From contig OZ026619.1 of assembly GCA_964020975.1 (NCBI GenBank), positions 4,776,415 to 4,840,414 of the forward strand: DNA of 64,000 nucleotides, read 5' to 3'. The notes under the pieces were generated by a model. It did no database searches and was not told where the DNA came from. It saw only the letters and a program-made list of their open reading frames with translations. This document shows positions 54,681 to 64,000 of this stretch, piece by piece (the first letter of the stretch is position 1; the number at the start of each line of letters is the position of its first letter). The stretch is from Hermodice carunculata (Eukaryota > Annelida > Polychaeta > Eunicida > Amphinomidae). Both the position numbers and the translations under genes were made by a program.

Positions 54681-57075
54681 CAATTTATTCTACTAAAAAG
54701 CCACTCGAAATATGCAATAACCAACGGCTCAGTGTGGACCAACAGAACGACATATCCAAATTACAAGCACAAAATATTCATCATCACTTGTCACCCATTT
54801 GCACAAGGTGAATGTGCATTTCAATACAGTACTTATTATCGGTACTGTAAATAATTCAATACATAGTTTAATACTCAGTTTATCGAAACCTTAATACATG
54901 TATATTTATCAGTAACATATATGTATTCCTCATTTAAAACTTCCCTCAGTTTACAAACTGTCGCTTCCCTAAGCGCGACAGGAACCATTCCATGCTGGAC
55001 ATGGACTCTGCAGATGTGGTCACCGATGTAGACCCTGGCAGAGAGCAGTAGACTGAAGAATCAAGAGTGATAACAACACAAAAAAAACATGCCTTGCTGG
55101 ATTGACATATAACCTTAGAGAAGAGAATCACACATGCATTTCCATCTGCAGTTGCAATGTTAAGAAGTGCGCCGGCACTTCTGTCTGCACTCGCAATGTC
55201 TGCACCCGCAATTCTCATTATGTCATAAAATATCCAGCAAGTAACAATACATAATATAACAAATAGCAATCATACATAAATGACCATTATAATTATACAC
55301 CATAAATGATAATCATTAATAATATTAATAATGATAATAAAAAAATAAATATTGTGAATAAAAATATAAAAAAAATTGTGTGGCTCCCCCATGAACGCTC
55401 CCAAGATCTACATGTAGGTACACACACTCTTACCCTCCTTTTTCAGTTTTGCACGCGAAACTGACCGCAACTAAGCTCGCCAGTTCATTTTGGGAGTAGA
55501 ATTAACAAACTACATACCTGGGGCCAGAGGTTACCAGCACATGGCCTACTGATGGGACAAGTCTTTACCACCTGTCCGTACAATAATCAACGTTCATGGC
55601 GGGACCACTTAAATATGAAAGGAAGATTACACAATAGTATAAAAGATAATAAATACAGCATATAGAGAAATACACAATATAATGAAATCAAAACTAGTAG
55701 TGTTCGAGTACTCACAGGAAAGTGAGAACTCAAGAAAGATGACACAAGGAGGAGGAGGCAAGAAATGACAAGGACAGACTGGGGCTGTAACGGATCAGGG
55801 TGCCAGAGCGGCTACCGTCCCGTGCCAACCACCAGCCCGAGCTCCCGTATGGCAGGGTCGCAAGGCCTGAATTTCATCGCAGCAACCCGAAGGGTGGCCA
55901 CTCCACCGGTACTGAATCTCGGACATAAAATTTTGCCAACCTCAACCCCTGCACATTCACTTTTCCTGGACACATAGCCCAAGGCAATGCAAGATATGCA
56001 AAGCATCACGCATCATCGCAGCCTCTGAATATACACTAGCTAAGGTGCCTATACATGGAGTTCTTGTGGCACAGCTGGTAAAAACTTACTACGTTGCACT
56101 AAAAGATACATAAGAGGCAGTGATGCACACCATATAATAAAAAATAACAAAACGAATGGATGGGGCTAATTACCGCCCTAAAGTACACAGTACCACAATC
56201 AGGTACATGCAACCATCCATATCCAATCAGGGGAGCATTCAGCTGCCCAAGCAACAGCCACCACAAGGTGCCTGGGTGAGACAACAGAGTGGAGTGCCGT
56301 GCAAGGAGCACAAGGTGAATACTCGCCATGCCATTATATGCAAATCATGCAACAAGTATATATACAAACAAGTTCAACAAATCTAAGAAACAACAAATGC
56401 AGGTTGTGCACTAAAGCACAACATCCCAAAGTTACTCAAGCAAGTGCAAGAGGAACCAATTCATGTCGTCTATGTCAGTTAATAGGCATAGTACAATACA
56501 AATATCATCGCCAGTCCTGCCTACCAGTCCAGGAAGACCGAGACTGTCCAGTTGGTCCTGCCTGCCAATCCAGGGAGACAGAGACCGTTCAGTTGGCCAA
56601 ACCGAACATCAAAGCCCAACACTCTCACCGAGTGTGGACAGTCCAACTAGGCAAGGTGTATGCTCATTTTCACAGGAATATTTACTCATGGAAGTCCACC
56701 TTATACATCGTGACACATGGATAACACTTCCCAGGCATGTATATACTCAAGCAATGGAAAGCAATACAATACAATGGATTACATATCAATGGAATATATA
56801 AAATTATTGCACAAACAAATGGATTTACCTCTCAAGGTGACACAGTCAACTATACAGATAACCAGGGAGATGCAATAAACACCGGCCAAGGTAGGATACA
56901 GTAATTGTGATAATCATAATTAAAACGGATCAGTACAATGTGAAAACTAAACATGATAGGCACGTAAACTATCATAACCATGGCAAAGTGCTCCCCAACT
57001 CCATGTGGCGAGTCCTAAGAACATGGTAGTAATACACATTACACATGAATACATTTGGACCAATCTGGTCTCACA
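54681..57075. other. Unassigned region between LTR and env
   Basis: No recognised gene. It holds a minus frame of 107 codons at 54946-55269 (MLFVILCIVTCWIFYDIMRI, hydrophobic start), an AT-rich run at 55270-55380, and a PBS-like GCTCGCCA at 55475-55482 (minus TGGCGAGC, as in the A elements). It also has a minus-strand consensus donor CAG|GTATGT at about 55517. It may include the A2 3' end and a third LTR type. Confidence 0.4.
56514..56595. repeat. Two-copy 41-bp direct repeat
   Basis: GTCCTGCCTACCAGTCCAGG at 56514 and GTCCTGCCTGCCAATCCAGG at 56555, each followed by a GAGAC/GTTCAGTTGG-like end. The copies differ at several bases. Confidence 0.6.
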
Positions 57076-58996
57076 CTATTTGGCGGTACTCAAGCCGCTA
57101 AAAACAAAAGGAGGTTGATCAGGGAGAGGTGATTTCAATGGGGCGGATGGGGGTATCATAGGGGACTCTTCCGAAGCGTGCTCTACCATCGGAGATGGTG
57201 GATCAGAAACCTGGCAGCGTGTCACCTCCCGTTCGAGTATCTCTATACCGAGAGACTCCACCTGGGGTGACTCCGCCCGCCAGCGCCTTAACTTCTGAAA
57301 CAACACTTCACGCTTATGCCACAAAAGACAGCAGGTGATAAGCAGTATTACACCAAATGCTATTAAGACAAATAGCAAGCCAAAAGACATCCTGCCACCA
57401 TGGTGAGTCCAATCAAAAGATGGAATAGGGAGGGGAAGAGGGGACAAGTTAATGTGTGCTATGGGTCGCGACTGGTCAAAATGGGGTTTTTGTAACAAAG
57501 ATATCGCTTGAGCCTGGGGAATAATGTCAGTAATGTTAAGGATGTTGGACGCCATAATGCGCAGTGCCTTGACAGACACATGACCTACACGCTCAATGAG
57601 TCCTGTCAGAGTGACACCATTGCCCATCACCAAACAGCTGGGAGGAACCGTGACCAGATAGGCACCAGCAGCCACACTCTGTCGCGAACTGGGCCTCCCT
57701 GCGCACCGAGTCTCGAAGGTCTCCCCCCAGGTAACTACAACATATTCACCATAAGCTATTTTGGTAACCTGCGTGTGGTTACCCAGCTTCTGGATAACAA
57801 CTTGACAATTCCTACTGTGCTGCACATTACCCGCTATCAATGTCCGGGGGCAGCCCCACCGGTGAGCACTGAAACGGGGGCCAGTGCGACACACCATGGG
57901 ATTCCATCCCATGCACCCAGTAGGATGGAAAATATCCCCATCTACTGTACTGATACCGACGTCAGCATGGTCCACCAAAATCTTAATGGAGTAGCCCCGT
58001 GCCGCATACGGAACGGGCCACGTAGCCAAGTTATAACGGCTATACCTGCGACCATCAACCAACGGCAACTTGACCCGGTAGATCAGAGTATCCCTGCCCC
58101 ATACTGGATAAATATGGGAGTGTTCATAATACCACTGAATGGGATCCACGGGGTAAGTAGTTGTAGTGGTTGCCTGTCGGAGCACATCGCGTAATTGCGA
58201 GATACTCAAAATGTCTTCAGTCAATGGCCCCATCTCTAGAGAAGCCTTCTGATGGGCATAAGTGCGAAACAGACGTACATATGAAACTGTAACTTGCTCC
58301 AAGGTAGCTACAATTCTCTCAAAATATAATGCCCGCTCCAACCGGTACAGTCTGTTGATGGTTACATTCAGCTTGGACAAGGCACGATTCAGTTTTGGAA
58401 TTAAATAATCAGAAATGAAGGTGGTCACTTGGGTGACTTGTCGTCTATTCCAGGTCACAGCACTATGGGTCCTATTCAAAACAGTGGTAAGTTGATTTAC
58501 CTGGTGCACCATAGTGCGCTGGTACTGCCTGGTCTCTATGATGGCACGGCGACACTCATCCACAGAGTCGTCCGTGGCTAAACCAAAAAGTGTAGAGCCA
58601 ATCTGTCCGAAAAAGTCAAACAATCCACGGGTACCTCTGTGCCGTGCCGGTGGTGCTGGAATAGGGGTCACATCCGCCCCTGACAGATATTCTTTTAAAA
58701 ACTGCAATCGGCCCAGCCATGCTTTGCTCTGTACACTGGAGATGACTTTTTCGTGCAGTGGCTTTTGTAACTTGGTTGAGAACCAAATTAATATTTTGCA
58801 AAACTGACGGATCTAACACTGGTGGGTCTATCACCACCAAAACAGTCCATTCTGCTGACTGAACTTGGAGCCGGTCTGCTTTGGTGAGAAGAAGGCCATC
58901 CTCAAGAGGCTCGACTGAAGCTAACACCGTGCCTAAGATCGCTTGGCTGAAGAGCAGACAGAGGATGTCAGCTCTATAGCTGCCAACCTCTGGCAT
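57076..58996 (-). pseudogene. A2 env, F-like envelope glycoprotein
   Basis: A signal-peptide-like start (MPEVGSYRADILCLLFSQAI, LGTVLASVEP), a basic cleavage-type site RHRGTRG with fusion peptide LFDFFGQIGSTLFGLATDD, and a heptad-like helix (TTVLNRTHSAVTWNRRQVTQ). The ectodomain is Cys-poor, then comes CMGWNPMVCRTGPRF and further Cys residues. The transmembrane anchor is GLLFVLIAFGVILLITCCLL, followed by a cytoplasmic tail of about 80 residues. This is the class I fusion layout of errantivirus/baculovirus F proteins. Env ends 57076 and its start overlaps the pol tail in another frame. It is broken near its start. Confidence 0.8.
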
Positions 58997-59183
58997 TTTT
59001 GCTCCTCTGCTGGGGGTGGACATGCTGGCGCTGGTCTCTTGACTGCACATGAAGGTGGTGGTGGTGAGGCGGTGGAGGACTGTTAGCACGCGGCTCATCC
59101 ACATCCATAGGCAAACCTCGCGATTGCGTGAAGTACCTATGAGTGACTGCCGGTGTTGGAACCGTGGTCACGCCACCTCCAGC

Positions 59184-62100
59184 TCATTCATGCACAGTCG
59201 CTCTGGAAGTCAAAGCTTCCTGCTGATTGGCTACCGCCGGAGGCGCAGGTGCTGAACCATCATCATCAGACGGCGGCTCAGTCACACCTGACTGCACTCC
59301 TCGGCACGCCATTACCAGGCTAGCAGCTCTGCCTGTTAAGGCTTCGTTAGAGCCGCGAGTGCCCTCATCCATGGACTCGGAGACGGGGTTCCGTGTCCAA
59401 ATCAACATGTACCTCTGGAGCCCAACTGGGGCCAGGGCATGAGCTGCCACTCGGCACCGGCCGTCTAAGCCCAGGCACACATAAAGACATTTCTGTGCCT
59501 TGGCGGGCGTTTCGGCGCGGCCGCGTATGAAACTCATCCCATGCCAGGTTCGGGTCCACCAGGAGCAACTTACTCCTGTTGACAGTGTGAGTCTTACCAG
59601 TTTGCTGCTGTCTGATCCAGCAAACTGGTCCCCTAGTCCTCATCACTTTATATTGTGGGTCCCACCCACTCGTGAAGGTCATCCTCTCGTTGGCTTTGAA
59701 GACTACGGTGTCCCCCGGTTTAAGCTCACTGGCGGTGGCACACCTATTGATCCGCTCACGGTTGTACTTGCGGGAGTCGGCTAAGTGTTGTCGGGCTGCC
59801 GTGAGTGCCTCCGAGAGGTCACTCAAGCGTCCGCCCAAGCTTTCTAGCCCGGTAGACGTCCCTAGGCACTTTGTGAGGGGAAGGCGCCCACGCCTCCCAT
59901 ACATGAGATAAAAAGGGGTAAAACCAGTGCTATCGTTAATGCTATTTCTGTAAGCATACAACGCGTTAGCGAGTTGGTTTTGCCACTCCACAGCCTTATT
60001 ATTTACCAACTTTGTAATAATCTCCTTCAACGTCCTATTCAGACGCTCCACCTTCCCGTTGGTTTCCGGGTGGTAGGGTGTCGACTGACGATGTTGCACA
60101 CCTAACCGGGCCAAATACTTTCGAAAATGTCCCGAACTAAATTCCAAACCTCTGTCGGTGATGATCACCTCAGGTACACCATGACGGGGAACAAACTCCT
60201 GTGCCAGAGCTTCCTCCACAGCAGTGGAAGACTTATTTGGTATGGGCAATGCCTTGGTCCAACCCGATAAGTGGTCCACTATGGTCATGACGTACCTGTT
60301 TCCCTGGGCACTGGGTACAAATGGTCCTATGAGGTCCATACCCACCACCTGCATGCAATATGCAGGGAGGGGCATCTCGCTCATAGGCACCCTTTCCGTG
60401 CGCCTCTGGTTAGCCACACAGGGCGGGCATTGTTTTAGCCAGTCCCTTATGTGCTGTCGCATGCCCGGCCACACGTAAGCCTCTCGTACCCTGCCCAGGG
60501 TCTTCATTAACGCCATATGCCCCACCTCCTTGTGGCACCGATCAATCACTGGGTGACGAAAGGCCTCGGGTAGAACTAGCCGAGGGTACCATGGAGAAGC
60601 CACTCACGGCCTCGGGATAGAGTACAATAACCTGTCATGCACCTCCTAATCCGAATCGGTACCTTGAGCTTCCGTGAAAAGGGACTCAAACTCAGTTATT
60701 TGAGCATCCCGTATCTCGTCAGCTTGGAGGTGATCTGCCTCAAGCGGAATCCTATCCAGCACCTCCTTACCACTCACGGCCTCGGGATAGACCCACTCCG
60801 CTGTGTCAATCACCGCCGCTGCAAGGGGGGGTGGTAATCTGGACATGAGATCTGCTCGGACATTCCGGGTACCCTCGATATAGCGGATCTTAGCCCCAAA
60901 TTCCGCCAAAAATACCCCCCAGCGCTGAATTTTGGTATTTCGCATCTCCTTAGTAAATAGGGAGCGAAGGGGTTTGTGATCCGTAAAGACCGTGAATTCA
61001 GCACCATACAGGTATGCCCTGAGCTTGTCTATACAGTACACCACCGCATATGCTTCCTTCTCAATGGTGGACCACCGCCGTTGAGTGGTGGAAAGCTGGC
61101 GAGATATATACTGTATAACCCGCTCAACGCCGCGGTCATCCTCCTGCACTAAGATACCACCAACACAAGTGTCGGAAGCATTCGTGTACAGTTTGTACAG
61201 GGTCTGTGCGTGGGTACGCCATCACTTCGGGCGACATTAAAAGTGTTTTGAAGTTTTGAAATGCCATTGCCTGCTCATCACCCCAGGCAAACTGCTGGTT
61301 CTTACGGGTCAGCTTAATTAACGGCTCGACTTCCCGGGCATACCCAGGAATGGTTTTGGAATAATAGTTTACCATCCCCACAAAAGACCTAACTTGTTTC
61401 AAAGTGGCGGGCGGTGGCATTTCCACAATTGCGCGGACTTTCTCGGGATCACTATAAATGCCTTCGGGTGTGACCGTGTACCCTAACAACTTGATTTCCG
61501 ACCTACCGAAATGGCACTTGGACGGCTTCAGCTGCAACTTAGCAGCGCGAAGACGTGAAAACACGGCCTCCAGGTCGCGCTTGTGCTCCTCAGGTGACCC
61601 TGAAGCGATCACAAGATCATCGATGAACACGTGGACGCACGTACCCAGAAGGTCCGAGAGCGCCATTTCCATGGTATGCTGGAAAATGGAGGGTAAATTG
61701 GCCAACCCAAAGGATCCCACTGCATAATTGAACAGCCCCCGATGACATACAAAGGCTGTCTTGTCCTGATCCCTTTCCGCCACGCGCAATTGGTTGTACG
61801 CGGACTTTAAATCGAAAATGCTAAAAACTGACTTCCCTCCCAGCTGATCGAAGATATCTTAGATCAGTGGCAGGGGGTATCGATCCTTGACAGTGATCTC
61901 ATTGAGCGCTCGATAATCTACACAAAACCGGGTGGTCCCATCCTTCTTAGGAACCAGACATACCGGAGATGCCCAAGGGGAATTACTGGGGTAAATCACC
62001 CCGTCCTTTAACATTTGGTCAATGCACTCATCCACTATCTTGCGTTTGGCAAGGGGAGTGCGATAAGGACGTTGCTGAATGGGGGGGTGATCTCCAGTAT

Positions 62101-62749
62101 TAATCTCTATCACCGAAAGGGGACACTGGCTGAAAGGTTTGCCATCTGTATAGAATACATCACTGTATTCCTCCACTACCTCCAAGTATTCGGGGGGGAC
62201 GGACATACCACACGCGCTAGTGTGCACGGCAGTCCCTGCCGAGTCCACTGCAGCAGTCAAATTCCAGAAACGATTTCTAACTTTATATGCATGCACTGGG
62301 AGAGACTTACCCTTCCAACGCAATACATTCCTCTGGTAATCCACCACTGCCTTGCCGGTGGTTAGGGCATCATCCCCCAAAATATATTCATGCAAAATAT
62401 CGCCTACCACTATTACAGGTAGGGGACCCAATTCCCGAAAATCCACCTCGGTGCGGCCGTACACAGGTATGGCCTTACCTGAAACATTAAAAATGGGAAG
62501 CGTTGGCTGCAAGAGCCTCGACCTCCCAGTTACCTGGCAAAGTCTTTTAAACACAGAGGTATGCAGGAGAGAAGCGCAGGCTCCAGTATCGATCAAACAT
62601 TCTATACTCACATTGTCAACGTTGACTGACACACCCAACCTGGAACCGGCAGCCTTAACTCCCGCGCCCTCTAGTTTCCCTGGCCTTGCGTCGACGGCGG
62701 GGCAGTGCCTGCACCACGGGTCCTCGGCCTCCGGGGAAGGAGAGGGCAA
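59184..62749 (-). pseudogene. A2 pol: protease, RT, RNase H, integrase
   Basis: Protease [13 protein letters not shown] near 62600. [37 protein letters not shown], and FIDDLVIASGSPEEHKRDLE with the catalytic IDD near 61620. RNase H: AYVVYC-like start with AYLYGAEFTVFTDHKPLRSL. Integrase: zinc-binding HKEVGH...CPPC, core Asp in VGMDLIGPF, Asp in TDRGLEFSSG, and Glu in NGKVERLNR with exactly 35 residues between the last two. It then has GPVCWIRQQQTGKTH and a Ser/Pro-rich tail. It is a complete domain set with several breaks. It overlaps gag at the protease side in a different frame. Confidence 0.9.
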
Positions 62750-63683
62750 CCTGATTTGTAGTGGTTCCCCCCACAGTTAAAACAGGACACACCGCGGCCC
62801 TGGTTGCTCTGCTGGGGACCGTTGGCCTGGGGGATGCGCTGGCCCTGCTGACGCTGGGGACGTGGCTCCACTTGGGGCTCACCCGCCTTCTCCAGCCGTG
62901 TCAATCGACTGGCCATCCGGTCCTGACCCTTCTGGAGCTGCTGCAGAGCCTTCATCAGTTCGTCCGACGGGGCAGGGGTCACGGATGAGGTGTCCATTGG
63001 CTCCTCCTCGCGCCGTAGCCTGGTATACCGCTCCAGCTCGGCCTCGATCTGCTCCACAAACCTCAGTGCCGCCTCCAGGGTCTGCTCCGTCAGTTCCAGA
63101 CTGACCTTCTTCGCGACCTCCGAGGACCGCACACCCTTCACATATTGGCGGAGCAGAGTCCTCTCTGCATCCACCGATCTGCTCCCCGGGTAGGCTCGCT
63201 GGGCAGCCTCTCGGAACCGGCGGTTGTAGGAAGCCAGGGTCTCCCCATGTGCTTGTCGCTGGTTCTCCACCACCAAGCGCAGTCTCTCCTCCTCATCTGC
63301 CGACAAGAAAGTGCGCTCCATGTGCGCCTTAAGGCGGGCCCACGGCACCTGAGTTCGGTCCTCTGCCTGGGAGTTCAAGTATCGCAGTACCTCCCTCCTC
63401 AGTGGCCGCTCGTGGTCCGGCTGACGATACTAATAATCGCCCGGTTGTCATTGTCTACTACCGGGACCAGTAGATCTACTTCGTATAAATAGTTGCGGGT
63501 CTGCGCCCCAACTTCGCCGTCACAGATGGTGAAGCCCCTGCACAAGTTGTTAAGCAGGTCCTTCCCCCTCTGCAACTGCCATTGAGCCCGCTGGTCCACG
63601 TGAAACGAGCTCTCTATGTCCTTGATTTCGTTGAGCATGCCCACCAACTGTGAGGTGGGGTTGTGCTGCTCCATAGTGTCCAT
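62671..63683 (-). pseudogene. A2 gag
   Basis: N-terminal part MDTMEQHNPTSQLVGMLNEI, RGFTICDGEVGAQTRNYLYE. Capsid part VPWARLKAHMERTFLSADEE, ASYNRRFREAAQRAYPGSRS, LELTEQTLEAALRFVEQIEA. Linker MDTSSVTPAPSDELMKALQQ and a single knuckle [14 protein letters not shown]. The end overlaps the protease frame, so a frameshift or a similar device is expected for pol expression, as in many Ty3 elements. It is broken. Confidence 0.85.
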
Positions 63684-63748
63684 AGCTCAATTTTTAAACA
63701 ATAATCAGTTACAACAAGTCTAAAATATATCTATACATTGGTGGCCAC

Positions 63749-63997
63749 TCACCACAAATAAAAGTCCCGCAATCTCTGGGATGGGGCCCGTGTCCTGGTG
63801 ACTCTCACCAGCACGCGACGCACGTCGTAGCACCGGGTGCCTTCGTGGTTGGCCCACACCAAATGCTGTCGCATCAAGTATGTGGCCCAGCCGTGGTCTC
63901 CGCTCGTGCTGGCTTGTCCCAACCGCAGGGTGCACCGCCCACACTCCAATAAATAGATTCGGAACACTCCACAGTGCTCTTTCCTTAAGTGTCTCAC
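63749..63997 (-). CDS. Pre-gag two-finger C2H2 protein (A2), cut by window
   Basis: The same protein as 14908-15216, with the N-terminal finger lying mainly beyond the window edge. It shows MRHLRKEHCGVFRIYLLECG, then CTLRLGQASTSGDHGWATYL, QHLVWANHEGTRCYDVRRVL and RTRAPSQRLRDFYLW. The Met at 63997 is probably internal, since the homologue starts about 20 codons earlier. Confidence 0.65.
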   Translation of the reverse strand: MRHLRKEHCGVFRIYLLECGRCTLRLGQASTSGDHGWATYLMRQHLVWANHEGTRCYDVRRVLVRVTRTRAPSQRLRDFYLW

Positions 63998-64000
63998 GAG

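Larger units (their letters stand above)
57076..64000 (-). mobile_element. Env-type Ty3 element A2, nearly complete, broken
   Basis: Minus strand from the right window edge: C2H2 ORF, gag, protease, RT, RNase H, integrase with long Ser/Pro-rich tail, and env. All coding parts are present in order. The DWD ORF, PBS and 5' LTR lie past 64000. About five breaks are evident. The 3' LTR is not certain: no PPT or LTR start was clear after the env stop. High similarity to 12146-15527 suggests the two are relatives of similar age. Confidence 0.85.

Noticed and set aside
55765-56801. Plus-strand ORFs of 70-141 codons
   Set aside because: No recognisable domain. They overlap the 41-bp repeats and non-coding spacer between elements.
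57508-58194. Plus-strand ORF of 228 codons
   Set aside because: Exactly antisense to the well-supported env region. The same shadow appears at 12167-12436 over the other env copy.
1-64000. tRNA or rRNA genes
   Set aside because: No cloverleaf with conserved boxes or rRNA core segment was seen. The TGGCGAGC sites are primer-binding complements, not tRNA genes.

Overview
The window looks like repeat-dominated nuclear DNA of a metazoan, most likely a marine invertebrate. It has AT-rich spacers, GT-AG splice signals, LINE, LTR and DNA-transposon fossils, and a Polinton-like element. I found no bacterial operons, rRNA, tRNA or CRISPR, and no well-known host gene can be named with confidence.

Layout. 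1-340: LINE reverse-transcriptase fragment. 341-~5000: a broken env-type Ty3 (Metaviridae) element, here called A1, on the minus strand, with two small ORFs ahead of gag. 5267-10130: eroded remains of a third Ty3 family (C), a Polinton-type DNA polymerase B fossil, a solo LTR of family B, and spacers. 11029-19026: a mosaic of family B, A2 and B again, all on the minus strand. 20443-22460: a DNA-transposon transposase remnant, a fold-back structure and a repeat-containing ORF. 22510-25120: an unrecognised set of minus-strand ORFs lying between two pieces of an A2-type LTR. 27649-44370: a head-to-tail array of five full 2.87-2.90 kb units plus a partial sixth. Each unit holds a short death-fold (CARD-like) ORF, a captured gag-protease piece of an A-like element, and a candidate in-phase exon. 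46323-53129: a two-exon gene candidate followed by a Polinton-like element (integrase, ATPase piece, small basic protein, minor capsid-like, lysine-rich and major capsid genes). 53528-54680: an A2-type LTR flanked by CAAT. 57076-64000: a nearly complete A2 element (env, pol, gag and the start of the pre-gag module) that runs off the window.

How the parts relate. All A elements share the order acidic DWD protein, two-finger C2H2 protein, gag, protease-RT-RNase H-integrase, fusion-type env. The two pre-gag ORFs are very diverged between A1 and A2, yet their motifs and order are kept, so they look like a real functional module. The array shows retroelement gag-protease DNA amplified together with non-viral sequence as part of a larger duplicated unit.

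All virus-like elements are treated as fossils. Their parts and extents are given, but individual lesions are not.
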